Assembly (NCBI RefSeq): GCF_005160265.1
Contig: NZ_CP039865.1
Span: forward strand, 2,380,828 to 2,444,827
Direction of reading: 5' to 3'
DNA: 64,000 bases
From: Phreatobacter aquaticus
Lineage (GTDB): Bacteria; Pseudomonadota; Alphaproteobacteria; Rhizobiales; Phreatobacteraceae
The notes under the pieces were generated by a model. That model was given only the letters and a program-made list of their open reading frames with translations, searched no databases and was not told the DNA's origin. A program made the translations under genes and the position numbers. Position 1 is the stretch's first letter, and every line of letters starts with the position of its first letter. Shown piece after piece: positions 19,243-28,600 of the stretch.

Positions 19243-20226
19243 TCAATCGACGCGCGCGCCGGAAGCCTTCACGACCTCCGCCCACCTTGGCAGTTCACGC
19301 TCGACACGGGCCCGCAGGACATCGGGGCCCTTCATTGTTGAGACGGCCCCCATCTGTTCGAAACGGGCCCGGAATGCTGGATCCTCGCCAATCTTGATCA
19401 GCTCCGCCGTCAGACGCTTGGCAATTGCCTCCGGAATGCCCTTCGGCGCCAGCATCCCAGACCAGGAGGTGACATCGAAATCGGGGATGCCGCTCTCCAT
19501 CATTGTCGCGACATCAGACAGGCCTGGCCAGCGCTTGGCGGTCGACACGGCGATCGGACGAATCTGATTGCCCTGGATCTGGCCGAGGATGGTCGGCAAG
19601 TTGTCGAACATGAAGTCGATGCGTCCGGCGATCAGATCCTGCACCGCCACGGCGCCAGTCCGATAAGGCACGTGGAGCAGCTCAAGGCCGGTGCGGCGGG
19701 CGAAATATTCCGTACCCAGATGGCCTGTCGTTCCGATGCCGGGGGTGCCATACGACACCTTGCCGGCGCCGCGCTGCTTGGCCCACGCGATGAACTCCTG
19801 GATGTTCTTCGCCGGGTTCTGCGGATTGACAACGAAGACGTTCGGAATCTCGTAGATGTCGGCGAGATAGGTGAAGTCAGTCTGCGGATTGAATGGCAGC
19901 GTGCGGTAGAGCGCAACATGGGCCGAAAGCGGCCCGATCGTCGAAACACCGAATGTATAGCCATCGGGCTGCGACCGGGCGATCGCATTGACACCGACAT
20001 TGCCGGCTGCGCCCGGGCGGTTCTCAACGATGACCGACTGCCCGAGAGCCGCGCCCAACCGCTCTGCGATCACCCTTGCCAGAACATCAGTCGAGCCGCC
20101 TGGAGGAAAAGGCACGATCATGGTCAGGGGGCGATTGGGGAAGCCGTCCTGGGCCGAAGCCGAGCGAAATGCGGGCGCGGCGAGGCCAGCCCCAAGGGCT
20201 GCAAGGGTGGTCCGGCGCGTGATCAT
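19243..20226 (-). CDS. Bug-family (TctC-like) tripartite tricarboxylate transporter binding protein
   Basis: Periplasmic binding protein of 327 residues. A Tat-like TRRTTLAAL signal ends near residue 25 (ASA|Q). Typical Bug sequence follows: PLTMIVPFPPGGSTDVLARVIAERL, VENRPGAAGNVG, VPYRTGAVAVQDLIAGRIDFMFD. The start at 20226 follows GGAGG with good spacing; the MEDIRM extension is less likely. No TctA or TctB membrane genes are nearby, as is common for orphan Bug proteins, which may bind carboxylates, nicotinate or amino acids for a shared permease. Confidence 0.87.
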   Translation of the reverse strand: MITRRTTLAALGAGLAAPAFRSASAQDGFPNRPLTMIVPFPPGGSTDVLARVIAERLGAALGQSVIVENRPGAAGNVGVNAIARSQPDGYTFGVSTIGPLSAHVALYRTLPFNPQTDFTYLADIYEIPNVFVVNPQNPAKNIQEFIAWAKQRGAGKVSYGTPGIGTTGHLGTEYFARRTGLELLHVPYRTGAVAVQDLIAGRIDFMFDNLPTILGQIQGNQIRPIAVSTAKRWPGLSDVATMMESGIPDFDVTSWSGMLAPKGIPEAIAKRLTAELIKIGEDPAFRARFEQMGAVSTMKGPDVLRARVERELPRWAEVVKASGARVD

Positions 20227-20505
20227 GCGAATGTCCTCCATCTCGGCCTCATCATACGGCCTTCACCTCAGAATGACCGAGCAGGCCGTGGCCTTGCAAG
20301 CACGCTCTCTGTCGCAATGACGATGGCGCCAGCGCGTGGCCACAGAAGTCTGACCGCGCCTTTTGAGATGCGTGGCTGACAGGCGTGCCGCCAAATGTGG
20401 GGCCCGAGGGAACGATCATTTGCCGGCGTCGTTTTCAAGAGGCGGGATAGTCATCGTCACTCAAGGCGGCGGCGGTATCCGACTCTTGAAACGAGGAGAC
20501 CCCAC

Positions 20506-20774
20506 ATGTTCAACAGACGAAGCTTCTTCACGACGCTTTTTGCCGGTGCAGCGATCGCCGGATTGGCTGTCTCGCAGCGCGCTGACGCCAGCGAACTGCT
20601 GGAAATGCAGGGCACGCAGAGCCCCCTGCGCCTTCGCCGATTTCGCCCGGTCTTGGCAATGGTGGCATGACCCGCAGCGGCGCAACCCAGCGCGGTGAGG
20701 CACGTCGCGGCCGCTGGTATCGCCGCAATCGCCGGATGCATCGCCGTCGGTGGATGCGCCGCAACGCCATGTGA
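20506..20774 (+). pseudogene. Small Tat-exported Arg-rich protein gene, apparently frameshifted
   Basis: The ATG at 20506 (after ACGAGGAGA) opens a 54-codon frame with a Tat-like MFNRRSFFTTLFAGAAIAG leader and a cleavage site near ADAS, ending at 20670. The -1 frame is open from about 20586 to 20774 and encodes a basic tail (RGRWYRRNRRMHRRR, then WMRRNAM) of the kind found on small exported Hyphomicrobiales proteins. A shift at the five-C run at 20622-20626 joins the two into a protein of about 90 residues that stops 30 bases before a strong terminator. Mutation, base-call error or real frameshifting cannot be told apart here. Confidence 0.6.
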
Positions 20775-20803
20775 TAGCCGCCGTTCGACCGGCTGCTGTC
20801 CCG

Positions 20804-20830
20804 ACGGCCCGCCATCTGGCGGGCCGTTTT
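20804..20830 (+). terminator. Rho-independent terminator
   Basis: A perfect ten-base-pair stem (ACGGCCCGCC with GGCGGGCCGT) with an ATCT loop is followed by TTTCGTTT. It ends the Arg-rich small gene and lies before the convergent tamB stop at 20859. Confidence 0.75.
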
Positions 20831-20858
20831 CGTTTCCGCTCCCGATCACGTCGGTCTG

Positions 20859-23800
20859 CTAGTATTCGAGTTCCGTTCCAACGCCCACGGACGCCCGCCC
20901 GTCGGCACCGATTTCCGTCTGGATCCGCAGCCGCCGCGTCAGGTCGATATCGACGCCGACAGCGCTGTTCTCCGGTTTGCTGCCCGCCCTCACACCCAGG
21001 CGTATCCGGTCGTTGATCGCGCGCGACACCCCGACGGCCGGGCCACTTGTTCCCGTTGTCACGTCGAGGTTGTCGACGCCCAAGGCCCGTCGCGCGCGCT
21101 CGAAAGCATCTGAACCGCTACCGCTGCCCGACAATTGCACCACGGCTTGGGCCAACTGAAGAGCTTGAAACGGCGACAGGCCGCCTGCGGCGCGCTGAAA
21201 CAGCAGGCGCGACAAGACCTCGTCCTGTGGCAGGCTCGGCGTCGAGGACAACACGAACTCCGGCTCGTTCGCCCGCCCACGGATACCGATCGTCGCGACA
21301 ATGTCGGTTGCCCGCGTCTCCGCGACGAAATCGAGATCGGGAACGAGATCGCCACCACCGAACGTGACGCGGCCGCGGGTGAAATCGAGCCGTTGGGTCA
21401 AGAGCGACAGGCGTCCACGCCGAAGCTCGAAAGCGCCATTGGCCCTGAGATCGTTGGTTGTTCCCGAAAGGCGCACCTGCCCACCAAGCTCGGCATCAAT
21501 GCCACGCCCACGAACGAAGACGCGGGACGGAGCATCGATCGCAAGATCGACCGTGGCATTGAAGACCGCCGCCCGCCGTTGTGCCGTAGCGCGCTGGCGG
21601 GCAATCTGGGCAAGCCTCGCGCGCGTCTGGGGCGGCGGCGCCACGTGCCGTGCATCGCGGAAGGGCTCTGTATTGCTCGGAAGCCGGTCAGGGACGCGCA
21701 CCTCCAGCGTCTGCACATCAATCCGGCCACTGATGCGTGGCTGGGTTGCCAGGGGGCCGGTGACTGTCATGTCCAGACTGGCGTTCATCGTCACGACATC
21801 GCTGGAGACAAGTTCCGCATTGCGCGCCGCGATCCGCAGATTGGCTGGAAAGCCACGTTGGGCATCGGCATCCACCTGGCCGGTCACCGTAAGCGTGCCG
21901 CCGTTCTTGGCCCGTGCAGTCAGCCGCTCGATCACGAGTGACGTACCCCGCCCGATGACGCGACCCTCTATCCCGGTCAGGCTCACGCCCTGAAGCGGGT
22001 CGGAGAACGAGCCGCCGGTCAATGTGGCGCTGCCCTGCACCTCAGGGTTCGACCGCGACCCGCGCAGCGCTCCATCGATCGCCACGCGCCCGGCGACGCG
22101 ACGCCCGCTTCCTGCCAGTGACGCATTGAGGAGACCAGCATCAAGGGTCCCACGGCCCCGCAGATCAAGCGCGTCCGCTGGGCCTATCGGGACCGATCCG
22201 CTGACGTCAAACGCAATGGTGCGGCCGCCAGCTATCCGGGCGTTGACGCTTGCCCGCTCGCCCTGGGCTTCGCCTCGCGCCGTGATGTCGAGTGCCGGAA
22301 TGCCAGCCTCTCGTGTCTGCGGCAGGCTGAAGCCACGCAGGCTTGCCTCATAGGGGCCGCGAGGCGCTGAGGCGGGGCCGCTGAGAGTCGCTCGGGCATC
22401 GAGCGTGCCACGGAGCCCGGTTCCGGGCGCGACGATATCGATTGCGGCGAGAGGGACCGCTCGAGCTGCAACGGAGATATCGAGATTGCTGCCGATCCGG
22501 CCGCTCACGTCGACGGCGCCGCCAAGGACCGCAAGCGACAGCTTGTCCGTCCTGACCGACCCATCGGAGAAAAGCAGGCTCGCTGGGGCCGTCAGCGTGA
22601 TGCGTCCGCCCTGTCTCGTCGCAGCGAACGACGCGAGGTCGAGCCGAAGCGTTTCGCCTGGCACCAGCCTGCCGGTGCTGGCGACCTGGAACCCACGCGC
22701 CTCGGCGCTCAATGTCAGGTCGCTTCCGGCTGGCGTCCCGACCGCTTTCAGTGCGATGCGCTGGATCGTCTCGCCGCCAGCGACGAGCCGGTCGATGGAC
22801 ACATCGCCATTGACCACCGGACGGCCGAACAGATCCTCGCCGGTCAGGTTGGCGCGGATCGCGTTGAGCGACAGGCCGCCGGCAATGATGCGCCCGCCCA
22901 CGGCCTGAAGCGCGGCGCGCTGCCGACCGTCCTGCGCATTGGCATCGATCGTTGCCTGAAGGCTACCGCGCAACTGTGTCAGGACGAGAGGCGAGAGATC
23001 GTTGAGGTCGCTGGCCGATAGGGTGATGCGTCCGGTTGCCAGCCGGTTCGGCGATATCTCGCCCTGTCCCTGTGCGGAGGCAGTACCGAGGCGGGCCTCC
23101 AGTCGCGAGAGGGTCCACGTGCCCGCCGCATCCTTCGCTGCCTGGACATGCGCCGAGAGCGGCTTGCCATCGACCAGGCCTCCGATATTCAGCGTGACCG
23201 TGGGTGTCGAGGCAGTCTGGCGGGCCGCGAGTGTCAGCCGCAGATCCCGCACCGGCCGATCAAGCGCCCGGACGTCTCGTGCATCCAGGAGCAGTGACAC
23301 GTCGGGATCGTCGACCTTGCCGGCGAGATGTGCGCTGGCCTCCGCCGCACCGGCGAGCCTTGGGTCAACCTGCTTGAGCTCCGGCAGGCCGAGGCTTGCC
23401 CGCAGATCGAAAGTTCCGTTGGCCATGCCGCCATTGAGGGTCGATGCGACATGCTGGCCTCGCAGGGTCAGGCTTTCGAACCGCAGACTGTCCGGACCTC
23501 GTCGGATGGTGCCGGCGATCGTCGCCTGACGGCCCATCAAACGGTCGGCGATGGGGTCACCAAGGGTCAGATTGGTCGCGCGGCCATCGACATTCGCGGC
23601 GAGGGACGTCGCAGGGTTTCCAGACAGCGCCGCAGTGACCACCGCCTCACCGGACAAGGTCCGGCCAGCGAGCCGCGATATCGCGCGGAGCCGCGTGATC
23701 TCGACGCGTGCGCGACCCTCCAGGACTTTTGCTCCGGCGCGGCCGGCATAGGCCAGTCTGAGATTGGGCGTTGTTGCAGACAGCTCAGAGATGTCAGCAA

Positions 23801-25151
23801 CGGAATCGCCATCGATCATGGCGCGGAAATTGACCGCGACTCGGTCGCCCAGCGCTTCGGAGAACCCCCGATCGGCGAGCGCAAGTCCCTCGGCGCGCCC
23901 TTCAAGCGCAAGGCCGTAGCGCTGGCGGGCATCCTCGGGCGCGGGCTCCGCCGACAATGTTGCGGTCAGCGAGCCGAGCGTGATCTGGCTATTTGCTAGG
24001 TCACGAAGCGTCAAGCGGCCAGCGATGCGCGGCCTCGCCACCGGTCCCTTGGCGCTCGCGTCGAAAACCAGTTGTCCGAGCGAACCGTCGCCCCGGCGCG
24101 TTTGCTGGCCATTGTTCGGCAAGGCCCGGGCGGAAGCCGTCACGTCGAGGATCTGGTTCGCGTCGAGCTTGCCGGCGATTGTCAGTTCGGCAAGGTCCGA
24201 GGCCAATCTCAGGTTTTCGATGCCATAGGCGCCGCTATCCTCGAACACGACATCGCTGGTGAGGGCGGTCGTCCCGGCGAACACTGTACCTACCGCCGGC
24301 GGAAGCAGGTTCTCGATATGCGCGGTCAGTCGCAGACCAAGACGGCGCAGCGCACCGGTGCGGAAAAGCCGTGCTTCGCCGATGGCATCGGTACCGGCGC
24401 CAGCTGCAAAGGCGATACGGGCGCGCCAATCATCAAGCCGCCCGGCTCCTGTCAGATCGAGCTTGACCGGTGGCAGCCCGGGCAGGTTGGCGAGACGGGC
24501 CGCAACGCCGCCTGCCGGTTCATCGTGCAGCAGGGTCAAGTCCAGCTGTTCGGTCGCGGGTGCAAAGGCAAGCTTCAGCGTCGTCGTGCCCGGCGCATCC
24601 AGCCTGCGAATATCGAGGCTGGTGTTCAGCCCCTCTGCGGGCGGGCCAAGCGTCGCATTGCCCGTGGCTGAGAAGCGCGCAGCAAGCCCGATAACCGGCT
24701 CGCCCAGAACAAGCTCTGCGACGGAGAGCCTGCCGATTTCGACCTTGAGCGGCAGCTCCGGGAGGATCGGGTCGGTGCTATTGGCTGGGACCGCAGCCGG
24801 ATCGCGCGCCGGCCTACGCGAGAATTCGATCCTGCCGATCTCGAGATTCTGGATTTCCAGCCGCCGCGACAGCAGTGCGACCCGGCGCCAGACGAGCCTG
24901 ATCGTATCGATCTTCAGATAGACGCCATCGGCATCCGCCACCGATACATCCCGGATCATCGCATCCGACGACAGCGGTCCTTCCACGGATCCGACGGTCA
25001 CCCGCGATGTCGGGGTCGACAGGACGCGCGAGATGAAGCTTGCCAGCACGCCCTGGTCTTCCTGCGCGCGGGGCGTCGACGCCTGGATCATCAGGCCGAA
25101 GCCGATGATCAGGACGAGGGGCAGGAAATGGCGGAGCCTGATGTTGCGCAT
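20859..25151 (-). CDS. tamB: Translocation and assembly module inner-membrane protein TamB
   Basis: Very large (1430-residue) AsmA/TamB-superfamily protein bridging inner and outer membranes for outer-membrane assembly and phospholipid transport. A single N-terminal signal anchor (FLPLVLIIGFGLMIQAS) precedes repeated beta-rich segments of the translocated-tube type, and the C-terminal DUF490 region (about residues 1080-1430) has RGRLSLLTQRLDFTRGRVTF and ends EIGADGRASVGVGTELEY with a terminal aromatic. It lies two bases after tamA in the same direction, the standard tamAB order. Length is usual for alphaproteobacteria. Confidence 0.9.
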   Translation of the reverse strand: MRNIRLRHFLPLVLIIGFGLMIQASTPRAQEDQGVLASFISRVLSTPTSRVTVGSVEGPLSSDAMIRDVSVADADGVYLKIDTIRLVWRRVALLSRRLEIQNLEIGRIEFSRRPARDPAAVPANSTDPILPELPLKVEIGRLSVAELVLGEPVIGLAARFSATGNATLGPPAEGLNTSLDIRRLDAPGTTTLKLAFAPATEQLDLTLLHDEPAGGVAARLANLPGLPPVKLDLTGAGRLDDWRARIAFAAGAGTDAIGEARLFRTGALRRLGLRLTAHIENLLPPAVGTVFAGTTALTSDVVFEDSGAYGIENLRLASDLAELTIAGKLDANQILDVTASARALPNNGQQTRRGDGSLGQLVFDASAKGPVARPRIAGRLTLRDLANSQITLGSLTATLSAEPAPEDARQRYGLALEGRAEGLALADRGFSEALGDRVAVNFRAMIDGDSVADISELSATTPNLRLAYAGRAGAKVLEGRARVEITRLRAISRLAGRTLSGEAVVTAALSGNPATSLAANVDGRATNLTLGDPIADRLMGRQATIAGTIRRGPDSLRFESLTLRGQHVASTLNGGMANGTFDLRASLGLPELKQVDPRLAGAAEASAHLAGKVDDPDVSLLLDARDVRALDRPVRDLRLTLAARQTASTPTVTLNIGGLVDGKPLSAHVQAAKDAAGTWTLSRLEARLGTASAQGQGEISPNRLATGRITLSASDLNDLSPLVLTQLRGSLQATIDANAQDGRQRAALQAVGGRIIAGGLSLNAIRANLTGEDLFGRPVVNGDVSIDRLVAGGETIQRIALKAVGTPAGSDLTLSAEARGFQVASTGRLVPGETLRLDLASFAATRQGGRITLTAPASLLFSDGSVRTDKLSLAVLGGAVDVSGRIGSNLDISVAARAVPLAAIDIVAPGTGLRGTLDARATLSGPASAPRGPYEASLRGFSLPQTREAGIPALDITARGEAQGERASVNARIAGGRTIAFDVSGSVPIGPADALDLRGRGTLDAGLLNASLAGSGRRVAGRVAIDGALRGSRSNPEVQGSATLTGGSFSDPLQGVSLTGIEGRVIGRGTSLVIERLTARAKNGGTLTVTGQVDADAQRGFPANLRIAARNAELVSSDVVTMNASLDMTVTGPLATQPRISGRIDVQTLEVRVPDRLPSNTEPFRDARHVAPPPQTRARLAQIARQRATAQRRAAVFNATVDLAIDAPSRVFVRGRGIDAELGGQVRLSGTTNDLRANGAFELRRGRLSLLTQRLDFTRGRVTFGGGDLVPDLDFVAETRATDIVATIGIRGRANEPEFVLSSTPSLPQDEVLSRLLFQRAAGGLSPFQALQLAQAVVQLSGSGSGSDAFERARRALGVDNLDVTTGTSGPAVGVSRAINDRIRLGVRAGSKPENSAVGVDIDLTRRLRIQTEIGADGRASVGVGTELEY

Positions 25152-25153
25152 GG

Positions 25154-27124
25154 TCAGAACGCCTGTCCGATGCCGACATAGATGGCGTAGGGCCGTTCCC
25201 CGGGGCGTCTGCCTAGCGGCACGGCAACGTCGAAGCGGATCGGGCCGATGGCGGTATAATAGCGCAAGCCCAGACCGGCGGCGTAGCGCAGAGGCGCGGA
25301 ACCGTCCGGGTAGGATGACGCATAGGCCTGACCGACATCGAAGAACGGCACAAGGCCAATCGTCTCGCTCACCTTGATGCGCGCTTCCACGGAGGCCTCA
25401 AGGAGGCTTTTGCCGCCGATCACATTGCCGAAGATGTCGCGCGGGCCGAGGCTCTTGTAGTCATAGCCGCGCACCGAGCCGCCCCCGCCGGAATAGAACC
25501 GTCGGGCCGCCGGTATATCCAGCAGCGTACCCCCGACGATCGACCCGAGGCCGATCCTGCCGGCGAGAATGTAACGCGCCTCGTCGTCGATCGCATAATA
25601 GGCCGAGGCCTGAGCCTTGCCGACGGCGAAGACATCAGGCGCGTCGCCAAAGCCGTGATAGGGCGTGATCGACGCGGTAACGCGAACGCCACGCGTTGGA
25701 TCCAGTGCCCGGTCGGTCGTGTCGTAGGTTACCGACACCGGAACGCCGATCAGCCCGTAATCGACGCGCCGCAAGGGATCGACCGAGCGGCCGATTTCAC
25801 CCTCAAGCCCGATCTGCATCGAGAAGGCATCTGTGAACCGATGGCGGATCGCCGTGGTGACGTTGATCAGCTGGCTCGTGTAGAAATTGGTCAGCTCGCG
25901 CTGGATATAGGCGTCGAACAGGAAGTCGTTGCGGGTGCCCCAGAGCGCCGGTTTGAGGAACGACATCGACAGGCGACCGCCGATGTCGTCGACGTTTAAG
26001 CCGCGCCGGCTGCTGCCGCCCGGCCAGTTCTGGTTGCCGGTGAAATAGAACAGGTCAGCGTCGAACCTGAGCCGCTCCGCCCCGCCGAACAGGTTCCTGT
26101 GCGCCCAATAGGCTTTGAGCGCCGGGCCGTCGACAGTGGAATATCGGACCGACCCGCCGACCACGCGCGGCAGCCGTTCGGTGATCTCGACGTCCAACGG
26201 CAGATTGCCCTCGGCATCAAGTGCCGTGGCCTCCCGTACACGCACCCCGCCGATGGCCTCGATCCGCAGGATCGACTTGCGGATGTCGTTCACCGCGCGG
26301 CGGGAATAAGGATCGCCCGGTTGCGCGTAAATGAAGGACCGCACGACGGCGGGGTCGACAGTCTGCGCGCCTTTGACCGCTGTCCGGCCGAGGCCGGCTC
26401 TGGCTCGCGGATCGACGAGCAGCACGAGATCGACCGTTTGTGTGCGATGGTCGATGATCGGAACCCGTCGAGAGACCTTTACGAAAGGGTGGCCACGGTC
26501 GCGAAAATGGTCTGAAAGCTCAGCCGCCGCATTGAGGACGCTCGACGTCCGCGCGGGTTCTCCGGCCTTCACCGGGACGACGCGCTGTGGGAGGATGTCG
26601 CCACTGAACGGCGCCTGCCCGTGCTCCTCCAGCACCTGGACAGATCCGAAGCGATAGAGTGGTCCCGGCTCTACGACAATTGCGACGGGCACCAGGGCCC
26701 GTCCACGCAACTGATCCAGCGCTGCGCGTGCGGAAGCCGACAGGGTCCGCTCAAGCATGACCGATTGCCCGCCGATCGTGATCGAAGCGCGCGCTGCATA
26801 ATAGCCGGAGCCCCAGAGCGCATCGACAATGCGAGGGAGGTCGGCCTCGGCGCGCCGGACCAGTTCGTCACCGGATTGGGGGGGCTCGAGACGCAGCCGA
26901 TAGAGGGTCGAGACATCGCGGATCGCGCCCAAGGCCTGATCGTCGCCGCCAAGCCCGGTGATGTCCAGCTGATAGGCGACTGTCTGGGCCGACACCGAGG
27001 GCTTGTCGGAGCCGAACAGACCAAAGAAATTCTGGGCAAGCGCCTCCGGCGCAGTACCTGCCATCAGGGAGGCTGCAAGCAGAACAAGGCCAGCGCGGGA
27101 TCGTCCCTTCCCGATAGGCAGCAT
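25154..27124 (-). CDS. tamA: Outer-membrane assembly protein TamA (Omp85 family)
   Basis: Outer-membrane beta-barrel of 656 residues. The signal peptide ends near residue 30 (EALA|Q), POTRA domains cover about residues 45-320, and the barrel follows. The Omp85 lid-lock motif region appears as FYSGGGGSVRGYDYKSLGP, and the protein ends GIGQAF with a C-terminal Phe suited to BAM-dependent insertion. It is the first gene of tamAB and works with TamB to insert a subset of outer-membrane proteins. Confidence 0.92.
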   Translation of the reverse strand: MLPIGKGRSRAGLVLLAASLMAGTAPEALAQNFFGLFGSDKPSVSAQTVAYQLDITGLGGDDQALGAIRDVSTLYRLRLEPPQSGDELVRRAEADLPRIVDALWGSGYYAARASITIGGQSVMLERTLSASARAALDQLRGRALVPVAIVVEPGPLYRFGSVQVLEEHGQAPFSGDILPQRVVPVKAGEPARTSSVLNAAAELSDHFRDRGHPFVKVSRRVPIIDHRTQTVDLVLLVDPRARAGLGRTAVKGAQTVDPAVVRSFIYAQPGDPYSRRAVNDIRKSILRIEAIGGVRVREATALDAEGNLPLDVEITERLPRVVGGSVRYSTVDGPALKAYWAHRNLFGGAERLRFDADLFYFTGNQNWPGGSSRRGLNVDDIGGRLSMSFLKPALWGTRNDFLFDAYIQRELTNFYTSQLINVTTAIRHRFTDAFSMQIGLEGEIGRSVDPLRRVDYGLIGVPVSVTYDTTDRALDPTRGVRVTASITPYHGFGDAPDVFAVGKAQASAYYAIDDEARYILAGRIGLGSIVGGTLLDIPAARRFYSGGGGSVRGYDYKSLGPRDIFGNVIGGKSLLEASVEARIKVSETIGLVPFFDVGQAYASSYPDGSAPLRYAAGLGLRYYTAIGPIRFDVAVPLGRRPGERPYAIYVGIGQAF

Positions 27125-27264
27125 TCCTGACCTTTCAACTCAAACGCACCAGGGCAGGCGAGGACCGTGCTGCCCAGGCGCCAACACCTCCCCCAACAAC
27201 GCAGTCTAGGTGAAAGTGGTTGCGATGTCGCTACCGTGAGGACGGGGCTGAACGTCACAACGCA

Positions 27265-27292
27265 AAACCCCGGCTCTGGTGAGCCGGGGTTT
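27265..27292 (-). terminator. Terminator of small exported protein copy 1
   Basis: An eleven-base-pair stem (AAACCCCGGCT with AGCCGGGGTTT) with a six-base loop is followed, read on the minus strand, by TTGCG after the T-rich end of the stem. It lies downstream of the copy 1 gene and could also act on the plus strand. Confidence 0.65.
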
Positions 27293-27322
27293 CGGAAGTC
27301 TGGGGAAGTGGGCTTTCAGCGA

Positions 27323-27586
27323 TCAGTTGCAGACGCGGACCGTGCGGCGCTCCATGCCGTAGGGGGTGTCGACCCACTGGCGGGTGAGGAAGCATTCGCG
27401 GGCCGGCGCGGCATAGGCGTTGGCGGCGATGGCGGCAGCGGCGCCACCGACGATCAGGCCGGCAGCCAGGCCACCGAAGCCGATGCCACGGTGACGGAAG
27501 CCGTGGGCTTCGGCGGAGGGGGCGGTTGCGGCCATCAGGGAGGCGGCGGCGACGGCGGCGAGAGCGAGGGTCTTGAAGCGGGTCAT
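27323..27586 (-). CDS. Small exported Gly/Ala-rich protein with Cys pair, copy 1
   Basis: An 87-residue exported protein of unknown function. The signal peptide ends near residue 27 (SAEA|H). The mature part has a Gly/Ala stretch (GGLAAGLIVGGAAAAIA) that could be a glycine-zipper-like membrane helix, then a short domain with two Cys (65 and 86) likely to form a disulfide around RQWVDTPYG. The real start is the ATG at 27586 after AAGGAG; the upstream in-frame extension carries no signal. It is identical in protein sequence to the adjacent copy. Similar small proteins are common and uncharacterised in Hyphomicrobiales. Confidence 0.75.
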   Translation of the reverse strand: MTRFKTLALAAVAAASLMAATAPSAEAHGFRHRGIGFGGLAAGLIVGGAAAAIAANAYAAPARECFLTRQWVDTPYGMERRTVRVCN

Positions 27587-27723
27587 GGCGGGTCTCCTTG
27601 GAGGTTCGGGTGGGGCTTGATCGCCCCGGTCCTCCATGGGTCGCGGCGCGCCGGAAAAAGGTTCGAGGCCGGACCGAAAAATGTTCGAAATATGTTGGGC
27701 CGTTGAGCCGGACCCCAAACGCA

Positions 27724-27751
27724 AAACCCCGGCTCTGGGGAGCCGGGGTTT
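27724..27751 (-). terminator. Terminator of small exported protein copy 2
   Basis: The same eleven-base-pair stem as at 27265-27292, with a CTGGGG loop, sits between the two gene copies. It would separate their transcripts, so each copy may be transcribed on its own or by read-through. Confidence 0.65.
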
Positions 27752-27781
27752 CGGGAGACTGGGGAAGTGGGCTGTCAGCGA

Positions 27782-28045
27782 TCAGTTGCAGACGCGGACC
27801 GTGCGGCGCTCCATGCCGTAGGGGGTATCGACCCACTGGCGGGTGAGGAAGCATTCGCGGGCCGGAGCGGCATAGGCGTTGGCGGCGATGGCGGCAGCGG
27901 CGCCACCGACGATCAGGCCGGCGGCGAGGCCACCGAAGCCGATCCCACGGTGACGGAAGCCGTGGGCTTCGGCGGAAGGAGCGGTGGCAGCCATCAGGGA
28001 GGCGGCGGCGACGGCGGCGAGGGCGAGGGTCTTGAAGCGGGTCAT
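27782..28045 (-). CDS. Small exported Gly/Ala-rich protein with Cys pair, copy 2
   Basis: This gene encodes the same 87 residues as copy 1: signal peptide to about residue 27, a Gly/Ala hydrophobic stretch, and Cys65/Cys86. The ATG at 28045 follows AAGGAG. The leader on both copies contains a GGGGC-GATCAA-GCCCC hairpin 5' of the ribosome site. Silent differences between the copies show they are not an assembly echo of exactly the same bases. The function is unknown. Confidence 0.75.
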   Translation of the reverse strand: MTRFKTLALAAVAAASLMAATAPSAEAHGFRHRGIGFGGLAAGLIVGGAAAAIAANAYAAPARECFLTRQWVDTPYGMERRTVRVCN

Positions 28046-28150
28046 GGCAGGTCTCCTTGGAGGTTCGGGTGGGGCTTGATCGCCCCGGTCCTCCATGGGT
28101 CGCGGCTTCAGGCCAGAAGGTTCATCGCTCCGCCGAAAAAATCGCGCGCG

Positions 28151-28600
28151 TCAGGCATTGGCTTCAGGAGGCAGGAAATTCACCTCATGCCGGGCGGAAA
28201 TGGCCACCACCTCCGCCGGATCGGCGACATTGTGCAGGTTGTTGAACAATTCCTCGAGCATCCGGGCGGGCGACACCCAGAACAGTGCGCGGGCCGGCTT
28301 GTCGGACTTGTTGAAATAGCCGTGCGGAATGCCACGGGGCAGTCGAACGAGATCGCCCGCCTTCGCCTTGACCCACTGGCCGTCGAGTTTCAGGTCGAGC
28401 ACTCCCTCCTGGACCAGGATGAACTCGTCCTGCGTCGGATGGATGTGGACGGGCACGAACTGGCCCGGCTCGCTGTTGGTCTCGAAGGCGAAGGTCGCCT
28501 CGCAGACCGCCTTCGGGAAATAGACCTGGCCGAGGATGTTCCACGTCTTCCCGGCATAGCCGCTGCCGCCAGCAGTGATACCCTTTTCCAGTGTCGTCAT
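28151..28600 (-). CDS. Cupin-domain protein
   Basis: Single-domain cupin of 149 residues. Cupin motif 1 is visible as PVHIHPTQDEFILVQEG, with the metal-binding His-X-His and Glu, and motif 2 as LVRLPRGIPHGYFN with the third His. Such proteins are often small dioxygenases, isomerases or sensor proteins; nothing here fixes the substrate. The ATG at 28600 follows CAGGAG. It is divergent from the M29 aminopeptidase, with about 200 bases of control region between them. Confidence 0.8.
   Translation of the reverse strand: MTTLEKGITAGGSGYAGKTWNILGQVYFPKAVCEATFAFETNSEPGQFVPVHIHPTQDEFILVQEGVLDLKLDGQWVKAKAGDLVRLPRGIPHGYFNKSDKPARALFWVSPARMLEELFNNLHNVADPAEVVAISARHEVNFLPPEANA

Larger units (their letters stand above)
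27259..27647. repeat. Tandem direct repeat, copy 1
   Basis: This 389-base segment is nearly identical to 27718-28106 (offset 459 bases, 70 bases between copies). It contains a complete gene, its ribosome site, a leader hairpin and its terminator. Differences within the coding part that I compared are silent. Confidence 0.85.
27718..28106. repeat. Tandem direct repeat, copy 2
   Basis: Second copy of the 389-base duplicated segment, with the same gene, leader and terminator. The flanks diverge abruptly at both ends, marking the duplication borders. Confidence 0.85.
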
